A program made the position numbers and the translations under genes. 64,000 nt of DNA from Gammaproteobacteria bacterium. Lineage in GTDB: Bacteria; Pseudomonadota; Gammaproteobacteria; 21-64-14. Where the stretch lies: the NCBI GenBank assembly GCA_027013145.1, contig JALUXX010000053.1, forward strand, positions 1 to 64,000. Direction: 5' to 3'. Shown piece by piece: positions 15,801-22,824 of this stretch. The notes under the pieces were generated by a model that did not search any database, was not told the origin of the DNA, and saw nothing but the letters and a program-made list of their open reading frames with translations. Position 1 is the stretch's first letter, and every line of letters begins with the position of its first letter.

Positions 15801-15817
15801 TCCATATCCCATATGGG
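15801..15817. promoter_or_regulatory. Operator-like motif shared with the dsr upstream region
   Basis: TCCATATCCCATATGGG contains the inverted repeat CCATAT-CCC-ATATGG. Fifteen of 17 bases match TCCATATCCCTTTTGGG at 18317-18333, upstream of dsrA. It lies between rspA and the 67-residue gene. Confidence 0.45.
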
Positions 15818-15872
15818 GCCCGCGTTCCCGCCTGCGGATGGCCCGTCCCCTCCGGCGGCCGCACGATCCGCT

Positions 15873-16214
15873 TCAGTATCCGCCCTTGCGGCGGCTTTCG
15901 GGCAGACCGGCGATGCGCCCGCCCTGCTTGCTCGGGTCCTTCGGAAACAAGCCGTAGAGGGTCTTGGCCTCGACCTTCTCTCCGGACCAGATCTCCTGCA
16001 TTCCCTTCACCATCGTGCGCGTGTTGGGCTGCGCCCCGGCATGGTTGAAATACTGATCGCGCAGGTAGTGGATCACGTCCCAGTGGCGATCGGTCAGCTC
16101 GATGCCCTCTTCCGCGGCGATCACGTGCGCCAGCTCTTCGCTCCAGTCGTCGGTGTTCTCCAGGAATCCGGTGGCCGTCGTCGCGATCGTCTTACCGCCT
16201 ACTTCCAACGTCAT
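15873..16214 (-). CDS. rspA: DsrC/TusE-family protein lacking both redox cysteines (RspA type)
   Basis: A 113-residue DsrC-fold protein. MTLEVGGKTIATTATGFLEN, then DRHWDVIHYLRDQYF, then TLYGLFPKDPSKQGGRIAGL align with DsrC. The C-terminal arm ends AGLPESRRKGGY where DsrC ends AGLPKPTGCV. Both conserved cysteines are thus missing (CysB position is Gly; there is no penultimate Cys), so it cannot carry sulfur like DsrC or TusE. Such members have been termed RspA and proposed to be regulatory; that role is unproven. ATG 16214 matches the start of DsrC. It follows the Cas6-like gene by 91 bp. Confidence 0.86.
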   Translation of the reverse strand: MTLEVGGKTIATTATGFLENTDDWSEELAHVIAAEEGIELTDRHWDVIHYLRDQYFNHAGAQPNTRTMVKGMQEIWSGEKVEAKTLYGLFPKDPSKQGGRIAGLPESRRKGGY

Positions 16215-16305
16215 TTGCGCTCCCCTTCCGATGTCGACCGGACCGTCCTGCCCCGCGCGGCCTCGGCGCCGGGGCGATTGCGGTCCGCAGTGGTTGAAAA
16301 CGCTC

Positions 16306-16992
16306 TCAGTCGTCGTCGCGCCGGACCGGAGCGACGCCCTTGTGTGGAATGAACAGCCCGCAACCCATCGTGCGCCCCGGACCGAGCCCGCGCTGCTGCA
16401 GGCGCACGGACTGCTCGGGCTCCAGATCCGCGACCATGAGGCTGCGCGTGAACACCACACCGTCCGGCGTGCGCAGCGGGTGCGAACGCCCGCACAGCAT
16501 CTTGCGGACCGGGATCTCCATCCGGCGCAGCACCGTGGCGCAATCCGCCAGGAATTCCTCCTCGCTCCCTTCCGGGTCGGCCGCCACGTAGCGTGCGAAC
16601 AGGGTCGGCAGCGGGCTGAGCGGGCGCACCACCGCGGCGCCTACGCCGAGCCGATGACCCGCGATGTCGAGTTCCGCGCCGCTCAGCGCCCGCGCGTCGT
16701 CTACACGCGCCTTCGGCAGGCGCAGGGTCATGCGCGTGCGCCGCGAGAGATATAGCACGTCCTCCGGGTCGTCCGGCCGATACCAGCCGTTGCCCGATTC
16801 CGCGCCGTGGATGAGGTGTACGCCCGCATCGGCCTCCGATTCGAGCCACGGCAGCACCGCGCCCAGCGCGCTGGAGAGCGCGTGGGCGTGGTCCAGCGGC
16901 AGGCTGCGGCAGGAAATCGCGAACGCGAGATCCACGATGTCCTCGGGTACCACGTAGGCCTTGGAAGCGCCGTCGTCCTCGTCCCAGTACAT
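16306..16992 (-). CDS. Cas6/Cmx6-like RAMP-fold protein, no CRISPR context
   Basis: A 228-residue protein I recognise as resembling the family named type I-MYXAN Cas6/Cmx6. The N-terminal part (VDLAFAISCRSLPLDHAHAL) would be the first ferredoxin-like fold. Candidate acid/base residues are H36 and H38. A Gly-rich loop near the C-terminus (GLGPGRTMGCG, residues 202-212, then GLFIPHKG) matches the Cas6 G-loop pattern. Cas6 proteins cut CRISPR repeat RNA, but no array or other cas gene is in the window, and the neighbours are RspA and a TauD-like oxygenase. A different RNA target is therefore plausible. Start ATG 16992; ATG 17013 is an alternative overlapping the gene before it. Confidence 0.78.
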   Translation of the reverse strand: MYWDEDDGASKAYVVPEDIVDLAFAISCRSLPLDHAHALSSALGAVLPWLESEADAGVHLIHGAESGNGWYRPDDPEDVLYLSRRTRMTLRLPKARVDDARALSGAELDIAGHRLGVGAAVVRPLSPLPTLFARYVAADPEGSEEEFLADCATVLRRMEIPVRKMLCGRSHPLRTPDGVVFTRSLMVADLEPEQSVRLQQRGLGPGRTMGCGLFIPHKGVAPVRRDDD

Positions 16993-17005
16993 GTCCGCCC
17001 GCCGT

Positions 17006-17200
17006 TTATCCATGCGGCGCCCCGGAAAAGATCGCCTCGAGCCGCTCCTCCCAGTCCTCGGGCGTATCCTGGAACGGGGGCTTGACGTCCATGCTGAAGA
17101 AGCGCTCGCCGCTGCGTGCACGTTCCGCGACCACCGTGACCAGATCCTCGAACGACCCGAGTTCGTGGTGCTGAAGCAGGATCTCGCTCAGCCAGAGCAC
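17006..17200 (-). CDS. Small conserved hypothetical protein (64 aa)
   Basis: A 64-residue protein starting at GTG 17200 (GGGAGGTGG upstream), with the pattern LWLSEILLQHHELGSFEDLV, then GERFFSMDVKPPFQDTPEDW, then EERLEAIF. It overlaps the 3' end of the TauD-like gene by 13 bases and ends just before the Cas6-like gene, so the three are one transcription unit. No cysteine or membrane helix. Function unknown; the tight coupling suggests a subunit or adaptor for one of its neighbours. Confidence 0.72.
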   Translation of the reverse strand: MLWLSEILLQHHELGSFEDLVTVVAERARSGERFFSMDVKPPFQDTPEDWEERLEAIFSGAPHG

Positions 17201-18117
17201 GCCGCCACCTCCCGTTCGCAATCCGCCGGCCCGGTGCCGGCGATGCGGTCATAATAACGCGCCCGGTAGAGCAACCGCGAGCGCCCGGCCTCCGGGTCGT
17301 CCCGGAACGCGCCGCGCGAGTGGAGGACGTTGTTGCAGATCACGCCCTGCCCCGGGGCGAGGCGGTGACGGAACACGAACGGCGAATCGTCGCCGACCAG
17401 TTCCGCCAGCATCGCCGCCGCCGCCCGGGTGTCCCGGTCGTCCTTCCAGCGGATGCTTCGGGTGCGGGCCGTGTAGCGCATATGCAGGGTCCCGCTGTCC
17501 GGATCGATCGAAAAGACGGGGCCGGTGCGCGCGCCGCGCAGCTCGGTCCCGCCTTCCGAATTCGGGGGGATGGTGACCGCGTCGGCCTGCATCAGGGCCT
17601 CGACGTAGCGCGGTCTGGCATCGCGCAGTTGCAGATAGACCATTTCCGGATCCAGCAGACCGTTGTCCCCGCCGCGGGCGGCGTCGCGGACGCAGTGGAT
17701 CACGAACGCACGGATCTGGAGTTCGGCCGGGTTGTAATACCCGTCGGTGTGCCAGTTCAGGGGCCGGTCGCTGTAGGGGATATAGCCCGCGCGGCGACCG
17801 CCGGCGATGACCCGCAGCGAGGTGATGCGGTCGCCGTCGGCGCACAGATTCCCGTCGAGTCGCGCGAGGCCGAAGCGGCGCCCGAGCGCGCGCACGCATT
17901 CCTTGGAGGTGTAATCGCCAGCGGCGATCTCGTAGATCGCGACGTTGGCTTTGCGGCAGCGTGACAGGATCGCGGCGTGTTCCGCGGGAGTGACCGTCCC
18001 GGCCTCGCCGAGGCGCACCAGGAGGTCCGCGCTCGTGCGCGGATAGCCGTCGAGCTTGCGCTCGCGCCAGCGCCGGTAGGCGTCATCGTCCCGGAGGGAG
18101 AACGGATTGCCCCTCAC
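17188..18117 (-). CDS. TauD/TfdA-like Fe(II)/2-oxoglutarate dioxygenase
   Basis: A 309-residue dioxygenase. The facial triad reads H123-x-D125 (LNWHTDGYYNP) and H266 (NNVLHSRGAF), with R281 (RSRLLYRARYY) as the expected 2-oxoglutarate-binding arginine. The family includes taurine dioxygenase, which releases sulfite, but also gamma-butyrobetaine and many other hydroxylases, so the substrate cannot be assigned. GTG 18117 is the likely start, with GGAGT upstream. It begins the minus-strand unit that continues with the 64-residue protein and the Cas6-like gene, and it is divergent from dsrA with a 497-bp gap containing a 14-C tract. Confidence 0.87.
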   Translation of the reverse strand: MRGNPFSLRDDDAYRRWRERKLDGYPRTSADLLVRLGEAGTVTPAEHAAILSRCRKANVAIYEIAAGDYTSKECVRALGRRFGLARLDGNLCADGDRITSLRVIAGGRRAGYIPYSDRPLNWHTDGYYNPAELQIRAFVIHCVRDAARGGDNGLLDPEMVYLQLRDARPRYVEALMQADAVTIPPNSEGGTELRGARTGPVFSIDPDSGTLHMRYTARTRSIRWKDDRDTRAAAAMLAELVGDDSPFVFRHRLAPGQGVICNNVLHSRGAFRDDPEAGRSRLLYRARYYDRIAGTGPADCEREVAACSG

Positions 18118-18614
18118 CGAATGGACTCCACGGTTTCGCCCGCGCCGGGGTTGGCTTGGGCCCGACCGCCCCCCCCCCCCCCGGGCGACGCCGGCCCGAT
18201 GCACATGCGCCGGCGATCTGGCGGGCACGACAGAGCTATACTCTATCCAAACACGGGTGCGGGCGCCGACGTGGCAGCCCTGTGCCGCCCAATAACAACC
18301 AGCGGGCCGGGGAACTTCCATATCCCTTTTGGGATAATTCCCAAGCCCCAAATATTCCAATTGGTAGGGTATTCGCCCTGTGCCCCCCACCGTAGACTTG
18401 CAGGGTCAGGTTGCTTGCGCACTGCGGCCCCGCCCACGGGTCCCCCGCAGCACGGATATCCGTTTGCAATGAAGGTGATTGCAGTTGATACGAGGGTTCC
18501 GTCACTTCCACCAGACCTGCCTTGGACGCGGCGCTCGCGCGGTAGCGGATCGTTCCGCGCGCACCGGCCGCCGCGGCGGGCCGCAGACCGTTGCCATATT
18601 TGAAGGAGACCGCC
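18118..18614. promoter_or_regulatory. Intergenic region upstream of dsrA (497 bp)
   Basis: Divergent region between the TauD-like gene and dsrA. It holds a run of 14 C (18169-18182), a hairpin TATCCC-TTTT-GGGATA (18321-18336) inside the motif shared with 15801-15817, and the palindrome CCAATTGG in a locally AT-rich stretch (about 18320-18370). The last 200 bases are GC-rich. TGAAGGAG serves as the dsrA ribosome-binding site. I cannot place -10/-35 elements with confidence. Confidence 0.55.
18317..18333. promoter_or_regulatory. Copy of the shared operator-like motif upstream of dsrA
   Basis: TCCATATCCCTTTTGGG, matching the motif at 15801-15817 in 15 of 17 positions. It lies 282 bp before the dsrA start and 200 bp before the TauD-like start, so it could control either. 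Confidence 0.45.
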
Positions 18615-19883
18615 ATGGCTAAAGACCTCCACGATACCCCGATGCTGGATGAACTGGAATCCGGCCCGTGGCCCAGCTTCATTTCCGGAATCAAGCGCCT
18701 GCGCGACCAGCACGGCGACGAGCGCATCCGCGGCGTGGCCAATGACCTGCTGGGCCAGCTCGAGCATTCCTACGAGACCCGCAAGGGTTACTGGAAGGGC
18801 GGTACGATCAGCGTGTACGGCTACGGCGGCGGGATCATCCCGCGCTTCTCCGAAGTCGGCCAGCAGTTCCCGGAGTCCAAGGAATTCCATACCCTTCGTG
18901 TCCAGCCGCCCGCCGGCAACTACTACACCACCGATATCCTGCGTCAGCTCGCCGACAGCTGGGAGAAGTGGGGGTCCGGCCTCGTGACCTTCCACGGGCA
19001 GACCGGGAACATCATGTTCATCGGTGCGGACTCCACCAACACCCAACACTTTTTCGACGAGATCAACGACTACGGCTGGGACCTCGGCGGCGCCGGCCCG
19101 TGCGTGCGCACGGGGATGTCCTGCGTGGGCGCGGCCCGTTGCGAGATGTCGAACTGCAACGAGCACCGCATCCATCGGACCCTGCTGACCCGTTTCACCG
19201 ACGACATCCACCGCCCCGCCCTGCCTTACAAGTTCAAGTTCAAGGTCTCCGGTTGCCCCAATGACTGCATGAACTCGATCGAACGGTCGGACTTCGCGAT
19301 CATCGGCACCTGGCGCGACGACATGAAGATCGACCAGGAAGAGGTCAAGGCCTTCGTGGCGAAGAAAGGGCGCCAGTACGTGCTCGACAACGTCACGAGC
19401 CGCTGCCCGACCAACTGCATGACGCTCAACGACGACGACACCCTCAGCGTCGACAACCGCAACTGCGTCAAGTGCATGCACTGCCTGAACGTCATGCCCA
19501 AGGCCCTGCATCCGGGCGACGACAAGGGGATCAGCATCCTCATCGGCGGCAAGCGCACGCTCAAGATCGGAGACCTGATGGGCACGGTGATCGTCCCCTT
19601 CATGAAGATGGAGACGGACGAGGACTACCAGCGCCTCGTGGAGATCGCCGAGAACACGATCGACTTCTGGGCCGAGAACGGGCTCGAGCACGAGCGTTGC
19701 GGCGAGATGATCGAGCGCATCGGGCTCGTCAACTTCCTCGAGGGCATCGGCCTCGAGGTGGATCCGAACATGGTCCAGCATCCGCGCAAGAGCTCCTACA
19801 TCCGTACGGACGGCTGGGACGAAGAGGCGGAGAAGTGGTTCCGCCGCAAGGCCGAGGACAAGCAGAAGGCGGTCGGCGCCTGA
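18615..19883 (+). CDS. dsrA: Dissimilatory sulfite reductase alpha subunit, reverse type
   Basis: A 422-residue alpha subunit of cytoplasmic DsrAB, which in sulfur oxidisers forms sulfite from sulfane sulfur held by DsrC. The siroheme-[4Fe-4S] ligand pattern is C170-x5-C176 and C214-x3-C218 (VSGCPNDCMNS). A ferredoxin insert at about residues 264-290 carries C264, C268, C284, C287 and C290. A good Shine-Dalgarno (TGAAGGAG) precedes ATG 18615. First gene of the operon; an 11-bp GC hairpin separates it from dsrB. Assignment to the oxidative type rests on the dsrEFH and dsrL genes downstream. Confidence 0.98.
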   Translation: MAKDLHDTPMLDELESGPWPSFISGIKRLRDQHGDERIRGVANDLLGQLEHSYETRKGYWKGGTISVYGYGGGIIPRFSEVGQQFPESKEFHTLRVQPPAGNYYTTDILRQLADSWEKWGSGLVTFHGQTGNIMFIGADSTNTQHFFDEINDYGWDLGGAGPCVRTGMSCVGAARCEMSNCNEHRIHRTLLTRFTDDIHRPALPYKFKFKVSGCPNDCMNSIERSDFAIIGTWRDDMKIDQEEVKAFVAKKGRQYVLDNVTSRCPTNCMTLNDDDTLSVDNRNCVKCMHCLNVMPKALHPGDDKGISILIGGKRTLKIGDLMGTVIVPFMKMETDEDYQRLVEIAENTIDFWAENGLEHERCGEMIERIGLVNFLEGIGLEVDPNMVQHPRKSSYIRTDGWDEEAEKWFRRKAEDKQKAVGA

Positions 19884-19886
19884 GCA

Positions 19887-19917
19887 CGCCCCGCCCCGCC
19901 CCCATCGGGGCGGGGCG
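19887..19917 (+). terminator. Strong hairpin between dsrA and dsrB
   Basis: CGCCCCGCCCC (19887-19897) is exactly complementary to GGGGCGGGGCG (19907-19917), with a 9-base loop and no U-tract. dsrA and dsrB encode a 1:1 complex, so it is more likely an mRNA processing or stability element than a full stop. Confidence 0.6.
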
Positions 19918-19973
19918 GCGCATGAATCGGTTTCGGCTCAAAACTACGAGATTGATCGCGGGAGATCCTGAGC

Positions 19974-21053
19974 ATGGCACAGCCTCAGAAAATGCGTACC
20001 CCCATCGAGTCGGGGTGTCCGGACGGATTCCAGTACATGCATCCGGTGATGCGGAAGAACTTCGGCAACTGGAAGTACCACGAGCACCCGAGGGCCGGCG
20101 TGTTGCGCCACGTGGCCTACAGCGGCGACGAGATCTGGACCGTGCGCGCGGGCACACAGCGTATCCTCGACGTGTTCACGCTGCGCAAGCTCTGCGAGAT
20201 CGGCGACAAGTACGCAGACGGCCACGTCCGCTTCACGATCCGCAGCAACATCGAGTACATGGTCGCCGACGCGAACAAGGTGGAACCCCTCATCAAGGCC
20301 CTCGAAGAGGCCGGGTTCGTCGTCGGCGGGACCAAGAACTCCGTCACCATGATCTCGCATACGCAGGGCTGGCTGCACTGCGACATCCCCGGCACCGACG
20401 CCTCCGGCGTGGTCAAGGCGATGATGGACGAGCTGATCGACGAGTTCCGCAACTGCCGCATGCCGAACCGCGTCCACATCACCACGTCCTGCTGCCAGAT
20501 CAACTGCGGCGGCCAGGGCGATATCGCCATCAACATCCAGCACACCAAGCCGCCCAAGATCAACCACACGCTGGTGGGAAACATCTGCGAGCGTCCCTCG
20601 GTGGTGGCGCGGTGCCCGGTGGCGGCGATCCGGCCGGCGCTGGTCGAGGGCAAGCCTTCGCTGGAGGTGGACGAGAAGAAGTGCATCTGCTGCGGCGCCT
20701 GCTATCCGCCCTGCCCGCCGATGCAGATCAACGACCCCGAGCACACCAAGCTCGCGATCTGGGTGGGCGGCAACCACTCCAACGCCCGCAGCGCCCCGAG
20801 CTTCCAGAAGCTGGTGGCGGCGGGCATCCCCAACAATCCCCCGCGCTGGCCGGAGGCGACGGCCATCGTCAAACGCATCCTTCAGACCTATCAGAAGGAT
20901 GCGCGCGACTGGGAGCGCGTCAACGACTGGATCGACCGGATCGGCTGGCCGCGGTTCTTCGAACTCACGGGCCTGCCCTTCACCAAGTACCATGTCGACA
21001 ACTGGAGGGGTGCGCGCAACAGCCTGAACGCCTCGACCCATATCCGATTCTGA
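19974..21053 (+). CDS. dsrB: Dissimilatory sulfite reductase beta subunit, reverse type
   Basis: A 359-residue beta subunit. The siroheme-linked cysteines C136, C173, C174 and C178 (TSCCQINCGG) keep the spacing known for DsrB, and a [4Fe-4S] ferredoxin motif C237-x2-C240-x2-C243-x3-C247 follows. It binds the catalytically active siroheme in the alpha2beta2 enzyme. ATG 19974 begins the typical DsrB N-terminus (KMRTPIESGCPDGFQYMHPV). The gap to dsrE contains a 10-bp hairpin at 21072-21113. Confidence 0.98.
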   Translation: MAQPQKMRTPIESGCPDGFQYMHPVMRKNFGNWKYHEHPRAGVLRHVAYSGDEIWTVRAGTQRILDVFTLRKLCEIGDKYADGHVRFTIRSNIEYMVADANKVEPLIKALEEAGFVVGGTKNSVTMISHTQGWLHCDIPGTDASGVVKAMMDELIDEFRNCRMPNRVHITTSCCQINCGGQGDIAINIQHTKPPKINHTLVGNICERPSVVARCPVAAIRPALVEGKPSLEVDEKKCICCGACYPPCPPMQINDPEHTKLAIWVGGNHSNARSAPSFQKLVAAGIPNNPPRWPEATAIVKRILQTYQKDARDWERVNDWIDRIGWPRFFELTGLPFTKYHVDNWRGARNSLNASTHIRF

Positions 21054-21071
21054 TCTGGATCAAGGACTGCG

Positions 21072-21113
21072 GGGCGCCCTGACCCAACAATCCCACGGAT
21101 TGGCAGGGCGCCC
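21072..21113 (+). terminator. Hairpin between dsrB and dsrE
   Basis: GGGCGCCCTG (21072-21081) and its exact complement at 21104-21113 enclose a 22-base loop. Probably an attenuator or RNA-stability element separating dsrAB from dsrEFHC in the message. Confidence 0.55.
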
Positions 21114-21178
21114 TCCTTCATCCGCGCCGGGGAGACAGGGCTCCACGCGAAACGCACCGAACAAGGGGTCAATGAGTC

Positions 21179-21571
21179 ATGAAGCTGGGCATACTCGTCA
21201 ATGAGGGGCCGTATCAGCACCAGGCCTCCGACACCGCCTACCAGTTCACCAAGGCGGCGCTCGCCAAGGGACACGAGATCTTCCGCGTGTTCTTCTACAA
21301 CGACGGCGTGAACAACGGTACGCGCCTCAGCGTGCCGCCGCAGGACGATCGCAACATCACACAGCAGTGGTCGCAGCTCGCCGAGGAGCACAAGCTGGAC
21401 CTCGTCGTCTGCATCGCGGCCGCCCAGCGGCGCGGGATTCTCGACGAGAACGAGGCCAAGCGCCACGGCAAGGACAGCTCGAATCTGGCGCCGGGATTCC
21501 GCATCTCCGGCCTCGGCCAGCTCATCGAGGCGGGTATCCAGGCCGACCGCCTGGTGGTTTTCGGCGACTGA
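21179..21571 (+). CDS. dsrE: Sulfurtransferase subunit DsrE
   Basis: A 130-residue DsrE/TusD-family protein, the sulfur-binding subunit of the cytoplasmic DsrE2F2H2 complex that hands persulfide to DsrC. The active Cys is C78 (DLVVCIAAAQRRGI), the same position as in A. vinosum DsrE. The C-terminal helix (GLGQLIEAGIQADRLVVFGD) is typical. ATG 21179 follows AAGGGGTC. Presence of dsrEFH marks the pathway as sulfur-oxidising. Confidence 0.97.
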   Translation: MKLGILVNEGPYQHQASDTAYQFTKAALAKGHEIFRVFFYNDGVNNGTRLSVPPQDDRNITQQWSQLAEEHKLDLVVCIAAAQRRGILDENEAKRHGKDSSNLAPGFRISGLGQLIEAGIQADRLVVFGD

Positions 21572-21619
21572 GGCCGAACCGCCCATCCTTTCAGCATCCG
21601 ACGGGGAGCGAAATCGACG

Positions 21620-22030
21620 ATGTCCACACCCATGCCGAGCGAACCCTGGGAAGAACAGGAAAAGGATCCCGCTGTGAAGAAATTCATGTATGTCAACCGT
21701 CGGGCCCCTTACGGCACGATCTATGCCCTCGAATCCCTGGAGGTCGTCCTCATCGCCGCGGCCTTCGAGCAGGACGTGAGCCTGGTTTTCCTCGACGACG
21801 GTGTCTACCAGCTCAAGAAGGGCCAGGACACCAAGTCGATCGGGATGAAGAACTTCTCGCCCACTTACCGGGCGCTGGAAGGCTACGACGTTGAGAAACT
21901 CTACGTCGAGAAGGAATCCCTCTGGACCCGTGGGCTCACCGAGGACGACCTCGTGGTCCCGGTGCAGGTGGTATCCCGCGAGGAGCTGCGGGAACTCATG
22001 GATCAGCAGGAAGTCATCCTTTCGTTCTGA
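21620..22030 (+). CDS. dsrF: DsrEFH complex subunit DsrF
   Basis: A 136-residue TusC/DsrF-family subunit. The core opens with KKFMYVNRRAPYGTIYALES and has VSLVFLDDGVYQLKKGQ; as in other DsrF proteins there is no cysteine, so its role is structural in the DsrEFH hexamer. The N-terminus is about 19 residues longer than usual (MSTPMPSEPWEEQEKDPAVK). ATG 21620 has GGGGAG upstream, but a start nearer the conserved core, at the GTG just before KKFMYV, cannot be excluded. Confidence 0.95.
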   Translation: MSTPMPSEPWEEQEKDPAVKKFMYVNRRAPYGTIYALESLEVVLIAAAFEQDVSLVFLDDGVYQLKKGQDTKSIGMKNFSPTYRALEGYDVEKLYVEKESLWTRGLTEDDLVVPVQVVSREELRELMDQQEVILSF

Positions 22031-22041
22031 GGCCCACAACC

Positions 22042-22350
22042 ATGACCATGCTGCATACCGTCAACAAATCCCCCTTCGAACGCCGCACCCTCGATTCCTG
22101 CCTTGGGCACGCTTCCAAGGGCAGCGCGATCCTCCTCCTGGAGGACGGGATCTACGGCGCGCTCAAGGGAACCGTGGTGGCCGACAAGATCAAGGACGCC
22201 ACCGCCGATCACCCCATCTACGTCCTCGGTCCCGACGTGCGCGCGCGCGGGATGAGCGAAGATCAGGTCATCGAGGGGGTGTCGGTGGTCGACTACGAAG
22301 GGTTCGTCGACCTCGTGACCTCGCACGACAACGTTCAGTCCTGGCTCTAG
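22042..22350 (+). CDS. dsrH: DsrEFH complex subunit DsrH
   Basis: A 102-residue TusB/DsrH-family protein. It carries the single conserved C20 (FERRTLDSCLGHASKG) and the family motif AILLLEDGIYGALKG. In A. vinosum the DsrH cysteine can be persulfurated in vitro but is less important than that of DsrE. It starts 11 bp after dsrF and is cotranscribed. Identification is firm. Confidence 0.96.
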   Translation: MTMLHTVNKSPFERRTLDSCLGHASKGSAILLLEDGIYGALKGTVVADKIKDATADHPIYVLGPDVRARGMSEDQVIEGVSVVDYEGFVDLVTSHDNVQSWL

Positions 22351-22401
22351 GCCGGACCGCTCAAACGCAACGATCCAGACCATGGTGAAGGAGTAATCGA
22401 C

Positions 22402-22734
22402 ATGCCGATCGACGTGAATGGAAAGTCCCTGGAAACCGACGAGGAGGGCTACCTCGCCAACCTCAACGACTGGAACCCCGATGTCGCGACCAAGATGGCT
22501 CAGGACGACGGCGTGGAACTGTCGGAGAACCACTGGGAAGTGATCAACTTCCTGCGTGAATATTACGAGGAATATCAGATCGCCCCGGCGGTGCGCGTGC
22601 TGACCAAGGCCATCGGCAAGAAGCTCGGCCCGGACAAGGGCAACAGCAAGTATCTCTACGAGCTGTTCCCGTACGGTCCCGCGAAGCAGGCCTGCAAATA
22701 CGCCGGCCTGCCGAAACCGACCGGCTGCGTCTGA
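22402..22734 (+). CDS. dsrC: Sulfur carrier protein DsrC
   Basis: A 110-residue sulfur carrier. It ends in the flexible arm KQACKYAGLPKPTGCV with both redox cysteines, C98 and C109; the penultimate C109 carries the sulfane sulfur that DsrAB oxidises, giving a DsrC trisulfide as the exchange form. AAGGAG precedes ATG 22402. A terminator-like stem follows immediately. This is the functional carrier, in contrast to the cysteine-less paralogue at 15873-16214. Confidence 0.98.
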   Translation: MPIDVNGKSLETDEEGYLANLNDWNPDVATKMAQDDGVELSENHWEVINFLREYYEEYQIAPAVRVLTKAIGKKLGPDKGNSKYLYELFPYGPAKQACKYAGLPKPTGCV

Positions 22735-22743
22735 CCCGCGGTA

Positions 22744-22770
22744 CAGGGGGGAGAATTCCGCTCCCCCCTG
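22744..22770 (+). terminator. Terminator-like hairpin after dsrC
   Basis: CAGGGGGGAG (22744-22753) pairs exactly with 22761-22770 around a 7-base loop and is followed by CCCCGTTTTCC. A partial terminator here would give dsrA-C far more transcript than dsrM-R, in keeping with the need for abundant DsrC. Confidence 0.7.
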
Positions 22771-22824
22771 CCCCGTTTTCCTTACCAGCGACGACCCGGC
22801 GCCCGCGCCGGAGAGATCGGAAAC

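Noticed and set aside
15300-17300. Search for a CRISPR array near the Cas6-like gene
   Set aside because: No regularly spaced direct repeats of 25-40 bp were seen here or elsewhere in the window.
18236-18260. A -10 element (TATAGC on the minus strand) for the TauD-like gene
   Set aside because: No -35 partner at a suitable spacing; too weak to list as a promoter.
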